Shown one piece after another: positions 49,637 to 61,857 of a stretch of DNA of 64,000 bases. The DNA lies in NCBI GenBank assembly GCA_017590115.1, contig JAGGNK010008781.1, positions 2,078,911 to 2,142,910 of the forward strand, in the 5' to 3' direction. The position numbers and the translations under genes were made by a program. How positions within the stretch are numbered: position 1 is the stretch's first letter; every line of letters begins with the position of its first letter. This stretch comes from Montifringilla adamsi. Its lineage: Eukaryota > Chordata > Aves > Passeriformes > Passeridae. Under the pieces are notes generated by a model. That model did no database searches, was not told the origin of the DNA, and saw only the letters and a list, made by a program, of their open reading frames with translations.

Positions 49637-52425
49637 TTCCTTGGTGACTCTTTGCAAGGAGGAACTGCTGCAGTGACCTGCCTCAGCTGTAGTGTCCATA
49701 AGAGAGGAAAACAACAGAACATGGACTGAGAAGAAACAGAGGAAAACTGAGCAATGTGGCCTCCCTAATTCACACACCTACCCAGATGTCCAGGGCTAAA
49801 CTAAGTCCAAAGGACTCCAATGGTTTGTTGTTTTTTTTTTAAGCCAAACAGTTCTTTTCATTAGGGACCAAGGTAATTAATTGCCTTAGCAAGGAATGGC
49901 ATGCACTGCACCACACTGCTTGCAGAAGTTGCTGATACCCAGAAGCAAAGATAATACTACATTCCCTCAGTTCTCCACCCTGAGAATTCACATCAGTAAC
50001 AACCCATTAGATATCAACACTGTTTCCAAGAAATGTGGCTAAAACAGCATTTCTTTGGAGGTAACAAAAATAAATGTGACTCAAAAGAAAGCAATTTACC
50101 TAGGAAACTGAGAGCTCCAAACATCAGCATATCTCAGCTTTCTTGGGATTTTTTTTTTATTTTTATTCTGCATTTCTAAATGGCATGGATTCAGTCCCCG
50201 TAGATGGGCCGTGACGGCGCACATCTGGTTTTATGGTTAAGGAAATAGCTGATTGAATCTATACACTCAGCACAGCTGACTGGAGTAAATAAAAGAGGCT
50301 TTGAAGGAAGCCTTGTTTTCCCCTGCATGGATGAGTCCATGTTCAGTGCTGTTGCAGTTGCCCTGGAGTGTGTGAAGTGACACAAGGGGAGAGAAGCTGT
50401 CAGTGTATTTCTTCCTGAAATGAGCGTGCTTGCTCTCTGTCCATCATAACTTTGGTTTTGTGAGAATACAGCTCTTAAAAACTGTCAATCGCTTTCTGCC
50501 CAACTTGCCACAGTCAGCAAGAGAAGGAGGTGGCAGGCTGGGCCAGGAAAGTGGAACTGACCCATGAGGTAGATGGTTTCCATCACTGTTATGATCACAC
50601 CTAATGATTCTGCATGGAGTAATTGTCAAACATGAGCTTCTTTGTTCTCACAAGCCCATGGGAAAGGATGGGGGAAATTGTAGGAGAAATCTGTGTGTCC
50701 AGAAGGGTAGCAGAGGGAGGCAGTGGGGGCTCAAACCTGGCAGCAAATCCTGACTCAGTGTAAATGAACTGCAAAACTCTGGTGGAGCCCCAGGGTTTTG
50801 GAGGCCACAGGCTCATGTTTCTCTAATTCAACCTTTCAGGCACAATATAACTGTAAAAGCATTGGAACAAAAAATCTGAGTCACCTTTTGCAGCACTGGG
50901 GCAGCCAGAGAATAGCACCTTAAGAGTTTGTAGGGGTGCACCTTGGACCTCTCAGGATGATCTCCTGGGTGGGCAAAGGCTGCAAGCACCAGTTTACAGC
51001 TCCTTGTCTGCCAGATGTGTGTGAGATTCCCACAGAGCAACTGGCTGGCTGTAACCATTCCAAGAACTTACCTTTAAGCTGATAATTGGGGGTAAGACAC
51101 AGACCTTTCACAAATACCTCAGTTTTATTTGTTGCCTTTGTTCTCCTTGTGCAGACCATACACAGAGTCTTTAAGGCCCCTGTTCTCTATTGAAGTCCAT
51201 ATTGATCACAGCTGGAAAGTTACCATCCTAGGAATGGTTTTTCCCAGGCAGTGGGAAAGTTATTTTCTTAGGCACCTCATTGTCACATCATATTCTGGGG
51301 AACTACTTCAGAGCAAGATCTGTTAGCTTTATGACAAATCCCTTTATTTACATGGAGGGATGGCAGTTTTGGGTTTATCCTACTAAAACATTGCAAGGAA
51401 CAGGCCTGCAAACAAAAATGCTGGTGCAAGATTCATTCTAAGCTATCCCCAGGGCTGTTTTATCTCCCAGCTCTCCCTGCTGCAGCCCAAATCTCTGTCT
51501 ACAGATGTAAACTGCACTTTGGGTTTTATCTTCTCTCCTTTCTTCAGCCAGGTCACCCTCCCACTATAAACTCAAGCAAAGGAAAAGTAGGTGGTTTGTT
51601 TCTAGCACCTGGGGGCTTTTGGTGCTCTGTTGCCCTAAAGCAGCACAGATGGGGTTCATTTACCTGAATCTGACCTCTTAGGAGGGGCCTCTTGACTTGC
51701 CTCTCCTGGGTAATTCTAGTGCAAAGCTGGAGGTGCCCTCCTAACCCAGGTAGGGCAGGGGCTTCCTTGTGTGCATAATTACACTCCACTTACAAAGAGA
51801 ACATGAAGAAATACAGATACATCTTGGTTTGGATGTGCAGTATGTCTCTAGTTTGTGCCATGAGGAGTTTTTGCACTTAAAGTCTGACAGAGAAAATGTC
51901 ACCTGCCTGCCAGAGGCAGCCGTGCTCCACCAAGGGCTCGTGTCCTGCAGGTGTGAGGCAAAAGTGTCCTTGGAAGCTGAGCTCCTGTGTGGAAGGAACT
52001 TGGCTGTGTGCTCTTTGTTTGAAAATGGGTTTGAAGGGGGTTCTCTTCTTAGGTATTGCTTTTAAGCACTGCCATTAATAGCTTGAGTGTTGCTGAGGGT
52101 TTAGGGGGTGATGGAGGCTACCTGGAGGCCCAGTAGAAGAGGAGTTGGTGCCCTATGGGCTCTGGTGGGAACCTGTGCTCCTTGGTATTTACCAGGCTGG
52201 CAGGCTTCTCTCAGCTCTGCCAGCCCTGAAGACTGGACTGTCAGAGAAGCAATTTGTTATTAAAGGACATTTAAAACTCCAGAAATAATACAGGTAACAA
52301 GAAAAGATGAGCCTAAACAATGGGTTGCCAGTCCTCTGAGGAGTCAGTACTTTATTGAAGTGCGCAGGTTGCTGTAGGAAGACTGAATTGATGCCATTTA
52401 ATGATACCTTCTTCTCCTTTAGCAG
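49637..52425. other. Unique non-coding sequence
   Basis: Nothing was recognised with confidence. A strong acceptor-like TCTCTCCTTTCTTCAG (ending about 51547) is followed by a frame of about 40 codons with no good donor. A small CpG-dense patch lies near 50200-50222. Confidence 0.5.
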
Positions 52426-52498
52426 GTAACTTGGCTCTGGACAGAGAAATGGAGGAAATATCTGACAGATTCACACCACGGAGAGCAACACTTGCTTG
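52426..52498 (+). CDS. Candidate internal exon A, product unknown
   Basis: A pyrimidine-rich CTTCTTCTCCTTTAGCAG immediately precedes the interval and TTG-GTGAGTGA follows it, a good pair of splice sites for a 73-base exon. In the frame that needs two bases to complete the incoming codon, it encodes a charged peptide starting NLALDREMEEISDRF and ending with PRRATLA, with two bases (TG) left over. Acidic and basic clusters of this type are more protein-like than the frames around it. A second frame is also open; the third meets TAA at once. The residues match no family I can name. The following candidate exon at 58253 begins in the phase this one requires. Confidence 0.35.
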
Positions 52499-53689
52499 GT
52501 GAGTGACCTTGGCAGAGGAGGGGTGGTCACTGTCCTCACTGTGGCTGCTTTGGGGACATTAGTTTTGGTCTCCTTCCTATGGCCTGCCTGCTGCTAAGCT
52601 TTCCCTCTGCATCTCTGCTCAGAGTGTTTGGCCCAGCATTAAGAGAATGTGTCTGCTCTTAATGGAAATTGTGTTTCTGAGTGACATGGAAGGAGTTTTC
52701 CAAACTCTGCTAGTATTTCAGTGCGTGATCTGGAGCAAAACAGGCTGCCCTGCTGCACTTCGATTGATTGCTCCTGAATAAAGTGGACTCTTAATGCCTG
52801 TCCACAGGGGCGTTAAGAAATGTAAAAAGTATTTGTAAATTAAAATGCCTGAATGAAAGGCTCTGGTATGTGTAATCATAGAATATCACATTAAGTAGGA
52901 AGGCAAATGTCAGGGGAGTTCCTGGCATTCCATGGAGCCTAGCTTGTCTCGCATAAATAGATTTAATAAGCTCTGCTAGAATTGAAGACAGGTTACTTTT
53001 AAACATATTTATTGGAATTTACATAAGTATACATCAAAGAGAAAATAATGCAGGCTCTCAGTTACTTCAGTCTAGTTTTTGATAGCTAATACTTCATCCC
53101 TTCCAGCATATCATAAAGTTCCTTTTCATGGTCTCAGAAGAGCATAAGGAATTGAGTGAAAGGAGCTGAGTTGTTACTCTGTGTGATGATCTGGGGGTTC
53201 AGGGTAGAGCTCTGTCTGTGTTTCATTGGTTTCCTTGTGTTCTTGTTATGCCTAGCTCTCCAGAACGCTGAGAAAGACAAATGGCAAAGCCCATCAGAAC
53301 ACTGATACATGATTTAGCCTTTCCATTCAGGATTAAGCAGGGCCCTGATGAAGGCAGAGAAAACTGCTGCTTTGGGAACAGTGATCACTCAGTGGTCAGT
53401 GCAGGGCTGACCAACCATCTTGCCTCTTTGGCTATATTTCATGCTCTTGGTGTGTGTGAGAGCAGATGTGTGCTGTGCAATCAAGAGTTACTAATGAGCA
53501 GGAGATGAGGTGGGCTCCTGGTGTCCTAGGGAAGCTGGGTGCCAAAGGGACCCTGGAGCACAGGTACCTGCATGAACACTGTCCCCAGCAGCCTCTCCTG
53601 CTTGCTGAGTGCTGTGTAGAAAACACTTTCATGTCAGTATTTCTGTCAGAAGAAGAGACATGAGTCTTTCTCTCACTGTAAATGTCCAG

Positions 53690-53750
53690 AGGCCAATAAT
53701 TTAATCTTCCTGTGCTAATTCCCCAGCTAATAAAATGGGGCTGCTCACCC
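53690..53750 (+). repeat. MIR fragment, sense
   Basis: AATAATTTAATCTTCCTGTG, then CTAATTCCCCAGCTAATAAA and ATGGGG follow the MIR core 'cacttaatctctctgtgcctcagttccccatctgtaaaatgggg' in order. Diverged but collinear over about 60 bases. Confidence 0.55.
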
Positions 53751-54474
53751 TGCTCCCCTCTACTTGCACAAAGCTTTTTCCCTGCCAACAGTGAGTGTTA
53801 TGCTCCAAGAACCAGCCCTTAACACAGCCAGCTTGTACATCTTGGGTGACCTGGTCTCATCCAAAAAGCCAAGAAGAACCCTTGGCAATCACAGCTGGAA
53901 CTCAGAGGCCAGTCTGTGGTCAGAAACAAGAGCGTGTTTTGTTCATACACAGCCAACGCTGCCAGCTGTTTCCACACTTTAGCAAGTGTTTCCTATTCAA
54001 ACAGAAAATGGTTGATGGGAACTGAACCAGATACAGCCATTCCAGCTAACAGAAAAGAGTTACACCCACAGAGAAGGTGAAAAAGATGTTAGAAGTCTCC
54101 AATGCAGTGTTTACCAAATTACCAGATGTTTGGAATCCCTTAAGTCCTCTAACAGGCCTTTGCAAGGCAATGTTACTCTTGAGTATCATGGCTCTCCTGA
54201 AACAGCATTAAAATGAACTAATTTTAGCCTTGAATTATGAGATTTTTTTTCTCTAACAGAAGGTGTCCCTGAGGACATGAGGGTAGATTTTTATTTCCAA
54301 AACGTTGCCTTTGTATATTTTAAACGGATCATCTGGATGAAGTCCTAATGGCTGGTTCAGACTGTCTGATTTATAGCAACAGATGTTCACCTTTGTAAAT
54401 GGGGAGATTCTTGGAGATACAGAACGCATTTATGAACCTGATATTCCACACCAAGGTCAGGTTTTCTTGCCTCA

Positions 54475-54525
54475 TTTTTGTACAGGTGTAAATCCAGATA
54501 GGCTCCTGTGAAGTCAATGAAATTG
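54475..54525. repeat. Possible relic of an old amniote repeat
   Basis: CTCATTTTTGTACAGGTGTA followed by AATCCAGATAGGCTCCTGTG and AAGTCAATGAAATTGTTCC resembles the recurrent 'gtgcaggtgtaaatccagagtaactccattgaagtcaatggagttac' phrase that I recall from turtle and crocodile repeats. The family name is unknown to me. Confidence 0.3.
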
Positions 54526-57059
54526 TTCCATGAAAGGCACAAAAATCAGAGCTGCAGGAAATGGCAGAGGAGTTATTTCTTTCTCCAGTGGACTGAATTT
54601 TAGAAGCTGTGGCAATTGGAGGTGATTAAGGTTGAGAAATGTGCCTAAGGAGCAATAGGGTGCTCCTGCTGAGTGATTGGGAAAAATGTGGATTCTTGCA
54701 TGACACCTGGGGTGCCATTTCTTCATATGACAAAAAAAGATGGCAATCAAAGAGCCCAAAATTAGGAAGTAAAAAAATGAAAGAATAATGAGAAGGGGAG
54801 ATACCTTAGACCTTTTAAGTATTTAATCCCTATATTTCAAAAGGTAGGATTCCTACTGCTGAAACTTCCTGCAAAGATTTCTTTGATTTTCAATGTTGAA
54901 GTTTGGAAAAAATAATTGACCACACTGAGTTAAAAAAAAAAAATTAAAACAGCTTTCAGACAGCTGTATCAATATATTTTTTACATCTTCAGATATTTTT
55001 ATTATTTTATCTACACTTTGCCAGAAAAAAAGCTTCAGAATTTCCCACGACATTTTCGTGTTTTGACTGAGCAGATACTTTTGGGTTTTGCTTGAAAATT
55101 TGTAACTTTTTGTAAAAGAATAGAAGTTCCTTCAGATATTGTAGAAGCTCCAGCTCTAGCTTATCTTTGGGGACTTATGCTTTTTTAGGTGTTGCTGGAG
55201 CAATAGTATCCAAATGAACAATCAAGGCTATATAACTTTATTATTACCAAACCTGCTGTATTTCACACATTCGCACTCTCTTCACCTCAGCTACTCAATC
55301 CGTCTCTGTGTCTCCATATAATACTCTTAGAGCTGAGCTGTTGATGCCAGCTCTGATTTAAAATGCCACGATGATTAAGTGTCCTCCATAATCCACTAAA
55401 TGGAATAAATAACATTATTAATTCAGTATGCAATTGTCTGGCTTACAACACTGAGCTTAATATTTAATACAGCGTAATGGACCTGATTTCCAGCTACTAG
55501 ATGCCTTCCCTTAACTTGCCTCTCCAGTCATCACTATTTGCTTAAAATATTGTTCCAGCTGAAGTGCAGCAGGAAAATTCCTCAGTAAAACTGAGGCAGA
55601 AATGAGACATGAGGAACTGCTTTGTGCTCCTGGGGGAGGCTCCAGCCCTGTCAGGAGTACAGGCGTGGGCTGTGTTGATGTCATGTCAAAATTGTGGTAC
55701 CCCAGCCTTGCTCCTGAGTGCACACAAAGTGTTGTTTCCCATTTGGATCATGGTGGCCACGTGGTCCTGGAGGAGAAACAAGAACAAAAGGTGCCTGAGC
55801 TCCACTGACATTAGTGTGGGTCCCAAAGGATCTGCTAGAGGTAGTGCTGCTCCTTTGGATGGATATTTTTCTGGCAGAGTTATAATGTGCAATCAAAAAA
55901 TGGAGTTAAATCAAAGACCCGGCGCTCTTCCCAAAATAAAATCAATGGGAAGAATTCACCCTGGTATCTTTTAAGCAGTCTGGATACAAAGCAAATTATT
56001 CGGAGCTGGATACTGCCTGCCAAAACCTGCAGCTTTATTCATCTGAAATATTCCAGCGTAGGAAAAGGCAATTCAGGGCTATTCTCTGCTTTGTCTGGTT
56101 TAGATCTCAAACTCCCGAGGGCAGGAGCTGCCTTGCAATGCCTGACACTGGGACCTTAATGCTGCTCCAGCTCATCCAGTACAGGGATAATGAAGTGAGC
56201 TCCTTGCAGTAATTTGGTCTTGCTCTGTAGGCCTGGGCAATAAGCAGTCGTTTTAAGACCTCAGAGATTTGGCTTCCAGAATACCTGATGATGGAGTTTT
56301 ATAGCCAGTTTTACTGCTGCTGAGTTGTTGTTAGCAGAGAACTAATCTGAATGCATAATACGTGGAAAACACCGTTTATATCACCTGGCAAATGTATGCT
56401 TCAGCTTCTCATCCAATCCAGAGCTAGAAACAGGATGATTTGTAGGATCTCCATGGTCCATCACAAGAAATTCTTTGGAAAGGTTCAAAATTCCATCTAA
56501 AATCAGAGTGGAGGGGTTTTTAAACGCCAGGGGGGTGGTTTTCTGAGTTGACCTGGATTTGCACAGAACTAGCAATGCAAAGGCAAAAACCAGCTGGAAG
56601 TGTAACTGGGAAGAGAACAGAGAAAGGGGATTCTTTTTTTTCTCAAGGGGATTTTTTTTTTTCCCTTGAAAACAGGCAAGGAATTAGATATGGTTGCTTC
56701 AAATATCTAATGAACAAAGGAGGAAAGAATGAACCTGGGAGCAGGCAAGACAGCCAAGTCAAGTGTCTGCTGGCATTAATATGATCCAAACCACTGGGCC
56801 TATCACAAAAATTATTTTGCTGCTGGTTATTCTGGGACCAGGCTGTGATGTGAGAATTCTCCTGTGTCAAAACATGCCCAAACTGACTTTCACTGCTGGA
56901 CATCCATGTCTTTGCTCTCAGTGCAAACTTATTCTTAACAAGGTTCCACTGGAGCTTTGTTCTTTGTTAAAGGTATTTTAAATGTCTTAGGTAGGGTTCT
57001 CTATGCAGGGAAAGGAAATTTGAGATGTTTAGTTCTTCCATATTTTCTTATATTTGTCA

Positions 57060-57120
57060 CAGAAGGTGCCAGAGAGCTGGAAGTTTGGTACCAGGAGTCT
57101 GATCCAACCTGAACTCCTAG
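57060..57120 (-). repeat. Possible MIR-like relic, antisense
   Basis: GGTGCCAGAGAGCTGGAAGT followed by TTGGTACCAGGAGTCTGATC resembles the reverse complement of an amniote MIR-like SINE head ('gccagagctggaatttgaacccaggagtcctgac'). Short and diverged. Confidence 0.3.
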
Positions 57121-58252
57121 AAAATTCTGTAACTTCAGTAGGATTTTTTATGAAGGATCCCTGGTTGGAACACTCAGCTGCTTCAGATTAGCCCTTGGCT
57201 AGAATGTAAATACTCAAAGAAGTTGCAAGGAAGATGTAAGGGCCACTTCCTTGGAACACCTTTTCCCTCTCTGCTGAAGGATTTCTAAACATACAACACC
57301 GTGCCCTAATTGCTTACAAATTATTGGGTTACCACAAATGCTTGCACTGGAGGTGTCAGGAGATGCTGGTGGCTTTTCCTTGTTATGATAACAAAGTGCA
57401 TGTTCACAGCCACATCCTCTCCATAAAGGGACATAACACTTGGAAAACTCTTACATTTCTAGTTGTGCCAGACACTCTGGGTTTTGCTGCTGTATCACCA
57501 TGTATCTTAACAGTGTCATTCTCTCAGAAACAGCTTTATACTGCTGATCTCTAACCAGCAAGGTAACCCTGCTCTGCAGCCAGCACTAAGGGGTACAGAA
57601 ATCCATCAGGATTTCAATCCAGGGCATACCTGGGAAACATGAGCATGATGCAGTGTTCCCTGTGCCTGGCTTGTTCCTTGTACAGCCACACTGAACTCTG
57701 TTAAAAAATATTATCCATCATTACCAGCAGCTTTCCTGTGCTCTTCTCATGTGCCCCCTCCATTGCTGTCTGTGTTTATAGCCCCAAAATGCAGCCAAGT
57801 GCCAGAATTGTTCCAGAAGTACAATGTGTTCATGCATTGCTTTGGATGAGAGATGGTAGAGTGGTGCCACTATTTTTCCAAGTATTGAGAACTTTTCAGC
57901 AAGCTCTGTCTGGTCGCTGTGGTGAGGTCAAAGCATTGGCAAAGACAAACTCAAAGATGTCTTGCACCATTTCTCAATGTCTGTGGTTGGTTGGTTGCCT
58001 TTTAAAGTGTCAGCTCTTCCTGCAGAATGGAAACAAGGTTTTGTCTAGGAAACATCCAAATGCCTTTTCTTTTTGGCCCTTGGGAAACCTTTTGAAATCT
58101 TCCAGATGAAAAACAGAAAACTCCCCAGGCTTGAGTATGTGTATTTGTTGGCACTTCACAACTGCTGAGGGCTAAAAAGCACAAGGAAGTGCAGGGATCT
58201 GTGCTGGTGGGGTGCAATGGTAGATGAAGATGCAGCAGTGTCTTGCTTTCAG

Positions 58253-58349
58253 CCCTCTCCTACTGCCCTCCAAAAGCAGCTCAATGGCAAATTTGTCTTC
58301 CAAGCCACAAATGAGAAAATGCAGTGCTTCATGTTTCCTGTACTTTACA
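58253..58349 (+). CDS. Candidate internal exon B, product unknown
   Basis: The interval of 97 bases is preceded by GTGTCTTGCTTTCAG and followed by TTTACA-GTAAGT. The donor is strong except that the last exon base is A instead of G. Two frames are open. In the frame set by candidate exon A the peptide is serine-rich and basic (KSSSMANLSSKPQMRK in the middle) and ends exactly at a codon boundary, the phase that candidate exon C needs. The other open frame begins PSPTALQKQLNGKF and would end one base into a codon, which is incompatible with exon C. No family was recognised and this is the weakest of the three. Confidence 0.22.
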
Positions 58350-61300
58350 GTAAGTTTACTGTAGTTGATCAGGTTAATTCATCTTGGCCCTGCTTCTTAG
58401 AATGCTCCCTGGTATATATTCTCAGAGGAAAAGCCACCTGTTTCTCCAATCTGCTGCAATATCTACATTTCAAAGAGGAGAATCTTGTATGGAGTCCTGC
58501 TCCTGTTCTGAATTGCCTCCATGTATTGGGATGACAGTTTTGCCACATCCCAGTCAGTCTTTTATAGGTGCAGAAATGAAAAGAAAGTCCCTGGAGTGGC
58601 AATTTGGTGAGGGCTCTTCTACCATTAGGGCTGCATTTTAGGGCATTTCTACGCTGCTTTTGTCAGCAGTCACACTGAAAGCGCAGCAAGGGAAAATCCC
58701 AGGCCAGCTGGACTGAAGGAGCTTTTTGTTCCTGCAGGGCTGAGGGAAGCAGTGGATGAACTGGATCTGGGTTTGAGCTTTAAAGATTTAAAAGCTTAAT
58801 AATAAAAGCTTTCAGGTCTGCTTCACCAATTGCTCCTAATACATCCTGGCTTGGTTCTTTTGAAGGGCAGCAAGAGCAAGTAACTTTGGGTGTCTCTTGG
58901 AGCATCTCTAGGATACCTGGGGCTCCTTATCTCCATGAAAGCGGTAGGTTGTCTGCTTAACAACCTGTGCATGTGACATGGCAGTCATGTGGCCTGTGGC
59001 ACTGCTGGGTTCTTTTATGAGCCACAGGAATGAAGAGCTCTGTGCCATGCAGGGCACTGGAGTCCAGTTGGTTGTGTCAGCAGCCTATCTCAAACAAAGC
59101 CAGAACAGATGACATTCCAGTGGAAACTCCTTTAGAAGGAAATACTTCAGATTCCAGATGTTTGGGATTTTTCTGCATATTTGTAAAGTTAAAATGTTCC
59201 TGTAGGACTTGGTTAGCATAATTATCCATGCAAAGTTTTTGCTTTTAAGCTGTACTCAATTTTTTGTGAATGTTGGTTGCTGTCCACACTGCAGCCTGGA
59301 AGTCCTTGCTGGTGACAGGAGAAACTGAATTTGCAATGATTCAATCTTGCAATGTACTGGTAGCAGTTTAAATGATTTGTGTGCTCCCATTAACCAAGTG
59401 ACAGAGCCAGTATTTCTCTTCCCCCACCTTCCATTTCAATCATGGCTTATTGCAGGGAAAAACTTGCTTGTTTTGTCCCTGAGAAGGCTGGGGAAAAGGG
59501 TTTGTGTTTCTGCTTGCTTAATTGGGAAAAGGGATTTTATGTGGCTGCCTGCACTTGCTGCCCTTATTACACGAATTATTCCTCTATAGATTTGAGAGCA
59601 GTGAGTCATAAGACACAGCAGACTTCCCTGGAGAGGCAGATGCAGACAGCCTTATCCAGAGCATCAGCTGTGCCTTTCTTCTCTTTTCACAGACAAAGCA
59701 AAGGCCCACGGGGGCATCCTGCCTCTCTGCAAGCACGGAGCTTTGTCTTCTAAGATCAGCTATCTAAAGACATATCTGTTTTTCAATCTATTTGGATGAG
59801 ATTTTATTTCTTTCTGCAGTCCCTGCCCATTTCTGCCTTAAAACCATCACTGTTAGCGCACTGCGTGACTTAAAACTTTACTGTCCATTTCAGGAGATAC
59901 TTATGTGTGTCCTTATCCTCTGCCTGTCTAAAGTACCAACACTCAGCTTCTCCACATGGTTACTTTGGTAGGTGCTGTGACTTTGGCCTAGTGGTCTTTC
60001 AAGAGGTGCACAGTTCACAGTCTGAGGGCTGGAGAAATTTGAGCAGTGTCAGAAGTCAGATATTCTTTCTCTTGGTTTAGCACATTTTCCAGTTCTCCCT
60101 GCCCGCAGACCCAGAGCATCAGCACAAACATCTCAGTAAATCCCATTCCTTGCACAGTATTTCAAAAGTGCCCTTAATGCCACGGGAAATTGGCTCTGCA
60201 TGTGTCCAGAAGGGGATGGTTCTGGCTGGATCACACATTCAGCCCCTGGCTTTGCTCATTTGCACCAGCTTCTGCACACATTGATGGGCTTGAAAAGCTC
60301 CCCAGTCCCCCAGTGCCCTTCTCCTGTGCTGGGCAGACAGGAGGATCAGGAGAGGCTGTTCCTTTGAGGGGGAGAGCTGGAGTGCAAAATGAGCAGCCCA
60401 CAACCCCCGACTGGCAGTACTTCATTCAGGAACACTTCTCTCTCCACAGGGGCTGGTCTGCTCTCTTTATCCACCCCCTGACATGATCCTATATCCAGGC
60501 ACTTAAGAAAAAGAAAAAAGCAGCAAAACTGAAAGCTGCTATTTTTAAACTCTGCCCTTGGCTCTTTGCAGCACTCTGCTTTCCTCCCTGTGATTCAGTG
60601 TTCTTTTGAAAACTAGGCACCAGGGCCCTGTGGTTTCCTGGTACTTGGAACATAAAATCTCCTAATTCTTCTCTCACAGCAAGCTTCAGAGGCCAGGGAG
60701 TGATTGATATTTTCTATCGCTTCATTAATAGTCACGGCACAGTAATTTCCTAATCTGTTTTTGCACTGCTTTTTATTTTGAGTAATTTGTCTTTCAAATT
60801 TCCTCAGCCCTCTGTGTCACACAAAGCGACTGCTGTTTGCTCCCCTCCTGCCTTTTAACTGCTGGGTTGAGACCTTCAGGAGCTGGGGAGTTGTGGGTCC
60901 TTCCTCAAGGAGCTTCCCCGTGTTTGTTTTAATAAGATTGGCAAATAATCCTGAGGGTATGTCCCAGAGTGATTAAAATCCCTGGGAAAGGAGAATTCAG
61001 CCCAATTCCTCAGAGTCTCTGTTCACTTCCATCACTGTGCACAGTGAGAAAGTTTGTGCCATAATCCATTTTCCCAGCTTCATGGCCAACCTTGGATCTC
61101 CCCTCCTTCAAACTGAACCTGCTTTGGAGTCCTGTGTTTGGCAACCAGCATGGAGAATCTGTAGTGTCTGAACTGTTTTTCTGTACTTCTTACCTCCACC
61201 AGTCAATTCTAGTCCAAGGAATTCCAAGTTCAAAACCTGGATATTAGACCTACTTCTGTGGTGAATAAGGTGCTCAGGGCACAGGAACTAAACAAATCCC

Positions 61301-61793
61301 TGGCAGAGAAAGGAAAACCTGGGATATCTCCTGCTGACCATGCCCACATCACCACATCTTCAGGGATAAATCTATACTGGATAAAAGCAGAAAATGCAGT
61401 GGGACCCATTTGCAAGGGGCTTGGGCATCCACAGAGGAGATGGGGGAAAACAGAATGGGGCCAGTTGTTGTGAGCCAGCTCCTCCCTGCCACACTGCCTT
61501 GTAAACACCTGGGAGCTTTACCTGTACACGAGCTGCTGTCCCAGACTGAACAATGCTCTGTGCAGCTGGGGCTCTCTGGCATGACTGCAGTAATCATGAA
61601 CTCGCTGTAAACTGCTTTTTCATTCAACCCAACTTGCAAAAAGGCAGACAGGCTGTAGTCTAAACACCCCAAGAGTCTGTATTTGCTTTGTTCCAGCACA
61701 CTCTGCTCTCATGTGATTTAAAACAATGTGTCTTTGTGCTTATCTTCTGGGCTTGGCAAGACAGGATTTACCTCTGAGTTTTTGTCTCAACAG
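58350..61793. other. Intron-like unique sequence
   Basis: This is intronic if candidate exons B and C belong together. No repeat was recognised. An acceptor-like TTCTTCTCTTTTCACAG near 59692 has no matching donor. The stretch around 60700-60760 (TGATATTTTCTATCGCTTCA) is AT-rich and low in obvious repeats and may be worth a conservation check. Confidence 0.45.
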
Positions 61794-61857
61794 GAGAAAT
61801 TGCTGTCTAACAGATCCTTTGTGGACTTCCGACCAAAACCATCCAGTGCAACATATG
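61794..61857 (+). CDS. Candidate internal exon C, product unknown
   Basis: This is the best exon candidate in the window. TGAGTTTTTGTCTCAACAG precedes it and ATATG-GTAAGT follows it, both strong splice signals, bounding 64 bases. In the frame beginning at the first base it encodes 21 residues including SNRSFVDFRPKPSSA, with one base (G) left over. The mix of basic, aromatic and Ser/Pro residues suggests a disordered or linker segment of a larger protein. No family or gene could be recognised. The incoming phase (0) agrees with the outgoing phase of candidate exon B when that is read in the frame set by exon A. No downstream exon was found before the window ends. Confidence 0.45.

Larger units (their letters stand above)
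52499..58252. other. Intron-like unique sequence
   Basis: If candidate exons A and B belong together this is their intron. It contains a MIR fragment (53690-53750), an old-repeat-like patch (54475-54525), a possible MIR relic near 57060-57120 and two T-rich tracts at 56633-56663. An ATG frame with good context at 53281-53508 and an acceptor-like TTTCTCTAACAG near 54258 were noted but have no supporting partner sites. Confidence 0.45.
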
